This document shows positions 1 to 5,968 of a stretch of DNA of 6,248 nucleotides, one piece after another. Each line of letters opens with the position of its first letter. Positions within the stretch are counted from its first letter, which is position 1. The notes below the pieces were generated by a model. It was not told the origin of the DNA. It searched no databases and saw only the letters and a list, made by a program, of their open reading frames with translations. The DNA comes from Bacteroidota bacterium (GTDB lineage Bacteria; Bacteroidota; Bacteroidia; UBA8524), in the NCBI GenBank assembly GCA_003531115.1, contig DQHT01000095.1, positions 1-6,248 on the forward strand, read 5' to 3'. The position numbers and the translations under genes are program-made.

Positions 1-451
1 GGAGGTTGGTGTTTATAGAAACAGAATCCCAGTTTTGGCCGCCGTCTGTACTCCAGTCGACACGAAAACCGGCATTGGAAGAAGCACTTTCCTTTCTGTA
101 GCCGAAATAGAGTTCAAGACTGTCAAAAGCAGCAGCGCGAACGCCGGTTAGAGAAAACCCGCGCTCGCCACTACTACTAAACCACAGATTAGCCCCTCCG
201 CTCGCCACACCTGAATCGCGCTGCACATAGGCCCCTGACGACGTGCTGCTGCTTCTTACATCTACCGGATTCGCGGCATTTCCGTCATCAAAAACATAGG
301 CATCGTTATCAAAGCCACTTTGCAAACTGTGTTGTGCCAACGTGGTCGTCGCACTCACAGTACCCATCGTTTCCTGAAAAACGGTGATCTGAGCATAGGC
401 AGGACTTAAACAAGCCGCAAAAACAAGTGAAAGCAATTTTCGGAGGTTCAT
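1..451 (-). CDS. Secreted protein, N-terminal part (3' end outside window)
   Basis: A reading frame without stops runs from an ATG at 451 to the left edge, giving 150 complete codons; it is partial because the window ends. The first 20 residues look like a signal peptide: MNLRK, a hydrophobic core (LLSLVFAACL), then an A-Y-A site before QITVFQE, fitting signal peptidase I cleavage. The mature part is rich in Ser, Gly, Asn and Asp, with stretches such as SGFDNDAYVFDDG, SGGANLWFSSSG and the late piece DWSTDGGQNWDSVSI, which reads like a beta-sandwich. From memory, this kind of module opens many exported multidomain Bacteroidota proteins, often followed by lamin-tail, nuclease or protease domains and a type IX sorting tail; none of those can be seen here. 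Function is unknown. The start is chosen because it places the signal peptide exactly at the N-terminus. It lies downstream of the terminator at 481-504, so it is probably a separate transcription unit. Confidence 0.8.
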   Translation of the reverse strand, partial: MNLRKLLSLVFAACLSPAYAQITVFQETMGTVSATTTLAQHSLQSGFDNDAYVFDDGNAANPVDVRSSSTSSGAYVQRDSGVASGGANLWFSSSGERGFSLTGVRAAAFDSLELYFGYRKESASSNAGFRVDWSTDGGQNWDSVSINTNL

Positions 452-480
452 ACTTCGAAATTGCAACAGCCTGATAAAAG

Positions 481-504
481 AAAAACCCTCCGAAGAGGGT
501 TTTT
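481..504 (-). terminator. Intrinsic terminator at the end of the five-gene operon
   Basis: A perfect 10-bp inverted repeat, AAAAACCCTC and GAGGGTTTTT, encloses a CGAA loop (TTCG on the minus strand). The stem has a GC-rich core and a T run on its 3' side in either direction. On the minus strand the T run continues as TTTTTCTTTT, so the hairpin should stop transcription 65 nt after the peptidase stop codon. The matching T run on the plus strand means it could act in both directions. It lies only 30 nt before the start of the secreted-protein gene at 451. Confidence 0.85.
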
Positions 505-568
505 ACACAATGCTGACAAGCCTTTGACAGAAAGCCGACAATTTTTTCGTTATTGGGTCAAAATTAGG

Positions 569-2686
569 TCAAACGCCCATTTCTTTGAGCAGATGATCTC
601 CTTTTCCGAGCTCTTTCAGGATAAGAAGTACATAGCGGATATCCACACCGATCGAGCGGCTGTATTCCTCATTCCAGGCAAAATCGTTGATGGTAGCCGT
701 GTATGCCCGGTCGAAGTTCACTCCGATCAGGTAACCTTCGGCATCGAGAATAGGTGAGCCTGAGTTTCCTCCTGTAGTATCCAGGTTATAAAGGAAACAT
801 ACCACACTCGTTGGGTCGCTTGAATTGAGGAGTTGTTGGATATAGTCTTCCAGATAATAATCGCCCTGATTTTGGGCCTTTTGAAGGATGCCTTTTACCG
901 TGGTGAATGGATGGTGGTATTCCCCGTCAGCTGGTGAGTAGCCGCGAACATAGCCATAGGTGAACCGTAAAGTCGAATTGGCATCAGGCAAAAAGGTAGT
1001 TTTTTCGTACATCTGACGCAGATCGATCATCTTCGGCAAAAGTATGGTCAATTCATCCTGGCGTTTTTTCTCGGCCTCCTGGTAGCTGATCAGATTGGCC
1101 CATAAGTCGGAAGCGATTTCCAGAAAGGGGTCTTTGGTTTTCATCACCTTTTCGGGTGACTTCTCAACGAGGTCAAGGAATTTTTTGGTATCACTGAAGA
1201 GGGATTTACCGTAATTTTTATCGACAAAAGCATCAACGGCTTCTTTGATATTTTTTTCTCCGGCAAATTGGGCCAGACTTTCCGGCCTTTGACCCTCAGG
1301 GAGGGTAGCACCATAGTGAAGCAATGCTTTCAGAATTCGTTTTTCGAGTTCAGGATGGGCGATTCCCGCATATTTTCCGATGGCATCCTTTCTCGAACTG
1401 AGTTGTTCCGTTAAAAAAGCCTTTCTATCCTTTTTCTCAACCAGCTTATAGGCATTCTGTCGGCTTCCGGTAAATCCTGCAGCGTACATCAGTCCGCTTG
1501 AGCTGAATACCTGGCTCAGCCACAGATCACGCTGTGCTGTGCTTAATTTTTCCGCATAGATCCTGTTTATATCCTGAAATACAGTGCCATAAACAGCTTT
1601 AAGTGCCGGGTCGGCTTCTACCATAAGCTGCATGCTGTTATCGTCTTTTTGACGGTCCTGGATAACGGTGGTACGACTCAATCCCTGCATTTTGCCCTTG
1701 TAGTTTTTGGTGGTATTCGCCAGACTTTTGATCCGGGAAGCAAAGGCAATTTCTAATGCTTTATTGTTTTTACCCAGTTCCTGCATCTGCTCGATCTGAA
1801 AATCAAACCATTGGGAGATATAGGGCATCTGGTAGTCGTTTTGGTATTCCAGGAACTGGGCAGGTTGATTGCGGAAAGTCCTTCCGGGATAGCCAAGGAT
1901 AAATACAAAATCATTCTCTTTCACCCCTTTCGGATTGATCTTCAGGTATTGTTTGGGTACATAAGGCACATTTTCAGGTGAAAAATCGGCCGGTTTTCCA
2001 TCCTTGCCCACGTAGGCACGCATAAAGGAAAAATCGCCGGTATGACGAGGCCATACCCAGTTATCGCTTTCACCACCAAATTCACCGACAGAACGCTGGG
2101 GAACATAAACCAGACGAATATCTTTCAATTCCTGGTAGCGGAAAAGCGTGTAGCTTTTACCCTGGAGCATTTCCGACACTTCGATGAGCAATTCCGGGTT
2201 TTTCGCCTTTTCTTCATCTACCAGCTTCTCTATATTTTTATGAAGTTCGGCACTCCTTAACGAAGGGTCCGTAATGGCTTCCAATCCGCCTAAAACACGG
2301 CTTGAAACGTCTTCATACGAAGCTGTTATTCGGGCCTTTATGGAGGTTGGGATCTCTTTCGATTTTTCACCGGCCATAAACCCTTCGGTGATATAATCGT
2401 GTTCGGGATCGCTGGCGGCTGCTACTGCACCAAAGGCGCAATGGTGGTTGGTAATGATGAGCCCTTCGTCTGAAACAAAGGAACCCGTGCATCCGCCCAC
2501 ACGTACAAGAGCCTGAACAAGGCTGGTCCCATTCGGGTTATAGATGGCATTCAAAGGAATTTTTAAGCCGGCTTTTTCCAGGTCCACCCGATGCAATTCG
2601 TTGAGGGGAAACATGCCTTCTTCCAATGGGCTGAAAGCGGAAAAGCTGAAGCATAAACTAAACAGGAGTATGGATTTTTTAATCAT
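569..2686 (-). CDS. S46 family dipeptidyl-peptidase, DPP11-like (Asp/Glu-specific)
   Basis: Serine exopeptidase of 705 aa, the usual S46 length (about 700-720), predicted to remove dipeptides from the N-terminus of oligopeptides in the periplasm or at the cell surface. The catalytic triad is visible: His82 in TNHHC, Asp218 in WPRHTGDFS, and Ser642 in GGNSGSP. By spacing from the catalytic Ser (18 residues), Arg660 in GVNFDR matches Arg673 of Porphyromonas gingivalis DPP11, which reads Asp or Glu at P1; DPP7 has Gly there. Residues 85-200 and 285-560 form the helical insert that caps the active site in this family. The end, RSIGVDIRYVLLILKELG, is a typical S46 C-terminus. The start at 2686 is chosen because it yields a signal peptide (MIKKSILLFSLCFSFSAFS); an in-frame ATG at 2848 would add 54 residues lying wholly inside the upstream gene. 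The start overlaps the aminotransferase stop by 8 nt, suggesting translational coupling. Last gene of the operon. The family is certain; the specificity is inferred from one residue. Confidence 0.93.
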   Translation of the reverse strand: MIKKSILLFSLCFSFSAFSPLEEGMFPLNELHRVDLEKAGLKIPLNAIYNPNGTSLVQALVRVGGCTGSFVSDEGLIITNHHCAFGAVAAASDPEHDYITEGFMAGEKSKEIPTSIKARITASYEDVSSRVLGGLEAITDPSLRSAELHKNIEKLVDEEKAKNPELLIEVSEMLQGKSYTLFRYQELKDIRLVYVPQRSVGEFGGESDNWVWPRHTGDFSFMRAYVGKDGKPADFSPENVPYVPKQYLKINPKGVKENDFVFILGYPGRTFRNQPAQFLEYQNDYQMPYISQWFDFQIEQMQELGKNNKALEIAFASRIKSLANTTKNYKGKMQGLSRTTVIQDRQKDDNSMQLMVEADPALKAVYGTVFQDINRIYAEKLSTAQRDLWLSQVFSSSGLMYAAGFTGSRQNAYKLVEKKDRKAFLTEQLSSRKDAIGKYAGIAHPELEKRILKALLHYGATLPEGQRPESLAQFAGEKNIKEAVDAFVDKNYGKSLFSDTKKFLDLVEKSPEKVMKTKDPFLEIASDLWANLISYQEAEKKRQDELTILLPKMIDLRQMYEKTTFLPDANSTLRFTYGYVRGYSPADGEYHHPFTTVKGILQKAQNQGDYYLEDYIQQLLNSSDPTSVVCFLYNLDTTGGNSGSPILDAEGYLIGVNFDRAYTATINDFAWNEEYSRSIGVDIRYVLLILKELGKGDHLLKEMGV

Positions 2687-3530
2687 GATGAATACTTTCT
2701 TCTTGGAGTAATTTTTGAATCTGGGTGGCAATTTCGGATTTATATTTTCTAAAATCCCATTCTGCCACCCAACGTACACCGCGTACGGCATTGCTGATCC
2801 AGATCTCATCGGATAGATGCAGGTCTTCGGGGCTAAGTTTGCTCTCACGTACTTCCATGCCCAATTCGGGAAGACGTTTTAACAGATGATCGCGCATGAT
2901 GCCGGAGATGCCGTTTTCTTCGACAGGGGGAGTCAGTATTTTATGATCCTTTACCACCCATACATTGCCCGTGCTGCTTTCACATATCCGGTTATGTTCA
3001 TTGAGGATCAGGATCTCGTCCCAGGCTTCATTTCTTGCCTTTCTGGAGGCGAGCACATAAAGCAGCGACTGGCCCGATTTGAAAAAGGAAAAGGGTCCGG
3101 GGTATTTTTTCGCGTCTTCAAAAACCCCGATACGCAAGCCCTGACTTTGTTGGGTATAGGCATGCCCATCCAGTTCATCCACATCGATCAGATAAGAACA
3201 GCGGTCAACAGATGGCGCATAACCCATGGTTTCTTCTTCCCGGAATAAAATGAGCCTTACCCTGGCCGATTCGTATTTATTCTGGCGCAGGGTCTTTTTT
3301 ATTTCATAACGAAAATAATCTTCTGTCCACCAGGGTGAAAACACAAATCCCATGGCAGCAGCCGCACGAAGCAGGCGGGCATAATGCTGGCTCCATAAAA
3401 GAATTTCGCCGTCGTAACGGATCGACTCAAAAACAGAATCACCATAAAGGAACGCACGGTTCCCTGTAGAGATAAGATTCCCCGCAGAATAGTAGGTGCC
3501 GTTCAGGTTAACTGTCTTCTCCTTTTTCAT
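2679..3530 (-). CDS. Class IV PLP aminotransferase (aminodeoxychorismate lyase / BCAT-like)
   Basis: A 283-aa fold-type IV pyridoxal-phosphate enzyme, full length for the family. Visible hallmarks are GNRAFLYGDSVFESIR (24-38) near the N-terminus, HYARLLRAA (49-57), the presumed PLP lysine Lys151 in FSFFKSGQSLLYVLA, Glu184 in ICESSTGNVWVV, the phosphate-binding loop GISGIMR (207-213), and SNAVRGVRWV (246-255). The last resembles the TNALRGV-type ending of 4-amino-4-deoxychorismate lyase (PabC), which makes 4-aminobenzoate for folate. Branched-chain or D-amino-acid aminotransferases share the fold, so the substrate is open; PabC is my preferred guess but not firm enough for a symbol. The start at 3530 gives MKKEKTVNLNG, just before the first conserved strand; an in-frame ATG at 3617 would overlap the BFN gene and add 29 unrelated residues. 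It lies 40 nt after the BFN gene, and its stop overlaps the peptidase start by 8 nt. Confidence 0.88.
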   Translation of the reverse strand: MKKEKTVNLNGTYYSAGNLISTGNRAFLYGDSVFESIRYDGEILLWSQHYARLLRAAAAMGFVFSPWWTEDYFRYEIKKTLRQNKYESARVRLILFREEETMGYAPSVDRCSYLIDVDELDGHAYTQQSQGLRIGVFEDAKKYPGPFSFFKSGQSLLYVLASRKARNEAWDEILILNEHNRICESSTGNVWVVKDHKILTPPVEENGISGIMRDHLLKRLPELGMEVRESKLSPEDLHLSDEIWISNAVRGVRWVAEWDFRKYKSEIATQIQKLLQEESIHHD

Positions 3531-3570
3531 GGAAAAGCTCAAATATAGGAAATGAAAAGGTGTACTGCTG

Positions 3571-4164
3571 CTATTTACGCCGTTGAATTTCGTCGCGTAT
3601 GGCGGCAGCTTTGGCATAGTCCTCTACCTTCAGGGCTTTTTCAAGCAGTTCTTCCAGGTCTTTCATGCTCAGACTGGGGTAATCATCTCCGGAGCGGATT
3701 CCCGGAGCATCCGAAGCATCAGGGCGTGCAGGCCGTGGGGTTGAATCATCTTCCTCTTCTTCGATCAGGATCCCGGCCACATTCATGATATCCTGATTGG
3801 TATAGATGGGACATTTGAAACGTACGGCCAGGGCAATGGCGTCGGAGGTACGGGCATCAATTTCGTAGGTTTTGCCTGCTTGTTTACACAGGATCTTGCT
3901 GTAAAAAACGCCTTCCTGCAGATTATGGATATGGGCTTCCAGTACTTCGATATCGAAAGTTTTGCAAAACGACACGAAGAGGTCGTGGGTCATGGGTCGG
4001 AAGGGTACGATCTTTTCAATTTCAATGGCGATAGCCTGGGCTTCGAAGCTTCCGATAATGATGGGAAGTTTGCGTTCACCTGCTTCTTCCCCCAGGATCA
4101 GGGTATAAGAACCATGCGTATGCCCCGAAGTGAGGCCGATAATATCCAGGCGTATCTTATCCAT
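3571..4164 (-). CDS. Bifunctional nuclease (BFN/DUF151) domain protein with C-terminal UVR motif
   Basis: A 197-aa protein with two domains. Residues 1 to about 134 are a BFN (DUF151) domain, with the conserved runs LPIIIGSFEAQAIAIEIE (33-50), RPMTHDLF (56-63) and the signature RTSDAIALAVRFKCPIY (105-121). Residues 135-162 are an acidic then Pro/Asp-rich, low-complexity linker (EEEEDDSTPRPARPD). Residues 165-197 (SLSMKDLEELLEKALKVEDY, AAAIRDEIQ) match the UVR motif, the helical hairpin by which UvrB and UvrC bind each other. BFN proteins are named from plant homologues reported to cut both RNA and DNA; the bacterial role is poorly known. This BFN-plus-UVR layout is, from memory, common in Bacteroidota. 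No signal peptide, so cytoplasmic. The ATG at 4164 is one base after the etfA stop (TAA-G-ATG), indicating coupled translation. The family is clear; the activity is inferred. Confidence 0.92.
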   Translation of the reverse strand: MDKIRLDIIGLTSGHTHGSYTLILGEEAGERKLPIIIGSFEAQAIAIEIEKIVPFRPMTHDLFVSFCKTFDIEVLEAHIHNLQEGVFYSKILCKQAGKTYEIDARTSDAIALAVRFKCPIYTNQDIMNVAGILIEEEEDDSTPRPARPDASDAPGIRSGDDYPSLSMKDLEELLEKALKVEDYAKAAAIRDEIQRRK

Positions 4165-4165
4165 C

Positions 4166-5137
4166 TTATTGGGCAGCTTTCAGTTCTTTGGCAGCGGCGA
4201 TCAAACGGGGCAATACGTCGAAGGCATCCCCAACGATACCGTAATCGGCCACTTTAAAAAAGGGCGCTTCCGGATCTTTGTTAATGGCAACGATCACCTT
4301 GCTTGAACTCACTCCGGCCAAATGCTGAATGGCTCCTGAAATTCCTACTGCAATATACAAGTTAGGTTTGATGGTTATACCAGTTTGTCCCACATGTTCT
4401 TCATGAGGCCTCCAATCCATATCCGCAACCGGCTTGGAACATGCTGTAGCAGCGCCAAGTGTAGTGGCCAGGTCTTCAATAAGGCCCCAGTTTTCAGGCC
4501 CTTTCATTCCGCGTCCTCCTGAAACCACTACTTCGGCTTCGGTAAGCGGAATTTTTCCCTGAACTTTATTGACAGATTGCGCTTTTAGGCGGTAGGAAGC
4601 ATCGGATATGGATGCTGAAAAAGCTTCAACCGCTGCGTCATTCCCGCTTTCTTTGATGGCAAAGGTATTTGGTGTGATGGCCAGAATTTTCACCACAGAG
4701 GTCAAATTCACCTGGGCAAATGCTTTTCCTGAATATACGCCGCGTTTTACCTGAAAGCCGTTGTTGGTATCGGGTACGCTGATCACGCCACTGGCGATAG
4801 AAGCCTTTAACTGAACAGCCAGGGCAGGTGCGATGGATTTTCCGTTGTAGTTATTCGAAATCACGACCACACGTGCGCCACATTTTCCTGCGGCATCAGC
4901 AAGGGCCTCGGCCATGGCAGCCGGACGGTCTTCACTGAGTGTCATTTTCCAAACTTTATTGGCGCCAAATTTCCCTAAGGCAGCCAGATCGGCGTCGGTG
5001 GGAACCTGGGTGGAGGCGCACAAAACGTTTACCTCTACGCCTAATTTATCCGCCACTTCTTTTCCATAGCTTACAGCTTCGAAAACGGCTTTTTTGAATT
5101 TTCCTTCGGAGGACTCGGCAAATATGAGAATGCTCAT
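4166..5137 (-). CDS. etfA: Electron transfer flavoprotein subunit alpha
   Basis: A 323-aa cytoplasmic protein, normal length. With EtfB it forms the FAD- and AMP-containing heterodimer that takes electrons from acyl-CoA dehydrogenases and related enzymes and passes them, usually through ETF:quinone oxidoreductase, to the quinone pool. The N-terminal alpha/beta domain (MSILIFAES to about 190) is followed by the FAD domain: VVSGGRGMKGPENWGLIEDL (204-223), GQTG (250-253), the family signature LYIAVGISGAIQHLAG (260-275), VIVAINKDPEAPFF (281-294) and DYGIVGD (298-304). Position 235 is Lys (ACSKPVAD) where classical ETF alpha has the Arg of GASRAAVD next to the flavin; I recall the Lys form from other Bacteroidota. 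ATG 5137 gives the expected MSILIFAE start. It lies 27 nt after etfB and one base before the BFN gene. Nothing in the sequence clearly marks it as an electron-bifurcating ETF. Confidence 0.97.
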   Translation of the reverse strand: MSILIFAESSEGKFKKAVFEAVSYGKEVADKLGVEVNVLCASTQVPTDADLAALGKFGANKVWKMTLSEDRPAAMAEALADAAGKCGARVVVISNNYNGKSIAPALAVQLKASIASGVISVPDTNNGFQVKRGVYSGKAFAQVNLTSVVKILAITPNTFAIKESGNDAAVEAFSASISDASYRLKAQSVNKVQGKIPLTEAEVVVSGGRGMKGPENWGLIEDLATTLGAATACSKPVADMDWRPHEEHVGQTGITIKPNLYIAVGISGAIQHLAGVSSSKVIVAINKDPEAPFFKVADYGIVGDAFDVLPRLIAAAKELKAAQ

Positions 5138-5164
5138 TGGTTAAGGTCTTTTTTATGGATGAAA

Positions 5165-5902
5165 TCAGATGATCTTGGCTTCCTGATGCAGCATTTGGAT
5201 CAGGTCGCCGGCTTTTTCGGCATCGATAAGTTTTACCGCACCTTTGGCAGGTGGCAGCTCAAAAGAAAGCGATTGGCCCAGGGCCTGAACTCCGGAAGCT
5301 TCCACCACCTGAAGGGGTTTGGTCCTTGCTGCCATAATTCCGCGCATATTTGGGATACGGGGCTCAGTCAGGTCTTTTTGCGCACTGGCCACCAGGGGCA
5401 AATTGGCTTTAACCGTTTCTTTTCCTCCGTCAATATCGCGTATGGCCGTTACTTCTGTTCCTGCCACATCAAGTTGGGTCACTATATTAATAAAAGGAAG
5501 GTCTAAATGGGCAGCGATGAGTCCGCCAACCAGACCACCATTATAATCGATGGATTCACGCCCTGTAAGGATCAGGTCAAACCCTTGCGATCCGGCCCAA
5601 TTCGCTATCTCCTGCGCTACCAGGGTGGCATCAACAGGTTCGGCATTGATGCGAATGGCATCATGGGCACCGATGGCCAATGCCTTACGTATGCTGGCCT
5701 CCGAATCGGCAAGGCCAACATGGATCACTGTTACCGTTCCTCCCTGGGCTTCGGTAAGCTCGAGGGCGCGGGTCAGCGATAATTCGTCGTAGGGATTGAT
5801 AATGTATTGAACACCGGCAGTATTGAACTTGGTGTTATTGTCCGTAAAGGTTATTTTCGTCGTGGTGTCGGGCACAACGCTCATGCACACTAGGATCTTC
5901 AT
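5165..5902 (-). CDS. etfB: Electron transfer flavoprotein subunit beta
   Basis: A 245-aa partner of EtfA, close to the usual 250-260 residues. The beta subunit carries the AMP site and docks partner dehydrogenases. Visible features are the start MKILVCMSVVPDTTTKI, NPYDELSLTRALEL (36-49) in the AMP-binding fold, ASIRKALAIGAHDAIRI (69-85), FDLILTGRESIDYNGGLVGG (108-127), and the ETF-beta signature region IRDIDGGKETVKANLPLV (154-171) followed by the recognition-loop-like PRIPNMRGIMAARTKP (181-196). ATG 5902 is the only start that keeps the whole first strand. It is the first gene of the minus-strand operon, with etfA starting 27 nt after its stop. It faces a divergent TPR gene across 66 nt, where its promoter must lie. 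Confidence 0.97.
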   Translation of the reverse strand: MKILVCMSVVPDTTTKITFTDNNTKFNTAGVQYIINPYDELSLTRALELTEAQGGTVTVIHVGLADSEASIRKALAIGAHDAIRINAEPVDATLVAQEIANWAGSQGFDLILTGRESIDYNGGLVGGLIAAHLDLPFINIVTQLDVAGTEVTAIRDIDGGKETVKANLPLVASAQKDLTEPRIPNMRGIMAARTKPLQVVEASGVQALGQSLSFELPPAKGAVKLIDAEKAGDLIQMLHQEAKII

Positions 5903-5968
5903 GTATAATCTTAACGTTTGTTAGGTTAAACGGGAGCGCGAAATTAAGAATTTAAACCCGAATAAAAA
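5903..5968. promoter_or_regulatory. Divergent intergenic region between etfB and the TPR gene
   Basis: These 66 bases must hold the promoters of both flanking genes. On the minus strand TAATTTCG (5946-5939) is one base off the Bacteroidota -7 consensus TAnnTTTG and would give etfB a leader of about 30 nt; no good TTTG -33 box is seen at the right distance, so the assignment is weak. No clear -7 box is seen for the TPR gene, although a TTTG lies at 5917-5920. An inverted repeat at 5911-5932 is listed separately. Confidence 0.4.
5911..5932. repeat. Nested short inverted repeats upstream of etfB (possible operator)
   Basis: TTAAC (5911-5915) is mirrored by GTTAA (5925-5929), and the offset pair CGTTT (5915-5919) is mirrored by AAACG (5928-5932). 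Together they make an AT-rich, palindrome-like patch of about 22 bp, a size typical of dimeric repressor operators such as those of TetR-type regulators. It lies just downstream of the candidate etfB start of transcription. Arms of five bases can arise by chance, so this is only a candidate. Confidence 0.25.

Noticed and set aside
461..757. Plus-strand open frame of 98 codons beginning with TTG before the terminator
   Set aside because: It reads through the terminator hairpin and then runs antisense to the peptidase 3' end; no domain is visible.
2687..2848. Longer N-terminus for the S46 peptidase (start at 2848)
   Set aside because: The extra 54 residues overlap the aminotransferase coding region and would bury the signal peptide inside the protein.
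2886..3248. Plus-strand open frame of 120 codons inside the aminotransferase gene
   Set aside because: It is fully antisense to a conserved gene with an intact PLP motif set, and its translation has no recognisable domain.
3540..3547. TATATTTG on the minus strand, a match to the Bacteroidota -7 consensus between the BFN and aminotransferase genes
   Set aside because: It would start transcription only a few bases before the ATG at 3530, and there is no TTG/TTTG box about 20 bp upstream, so it is more likely chance.
3880..4257. Plus-strand open frame of 125 codons across the BFN start and etfA end
   Set aside because: Antisense to two conserved coding regions; composition reflects their reverse complement.
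5159..5792. Several plus-strand open frames opposite etfB
   Set aside because: They overlap one another and lie antisense to a full-length ETF beta gene with intact signature residues.
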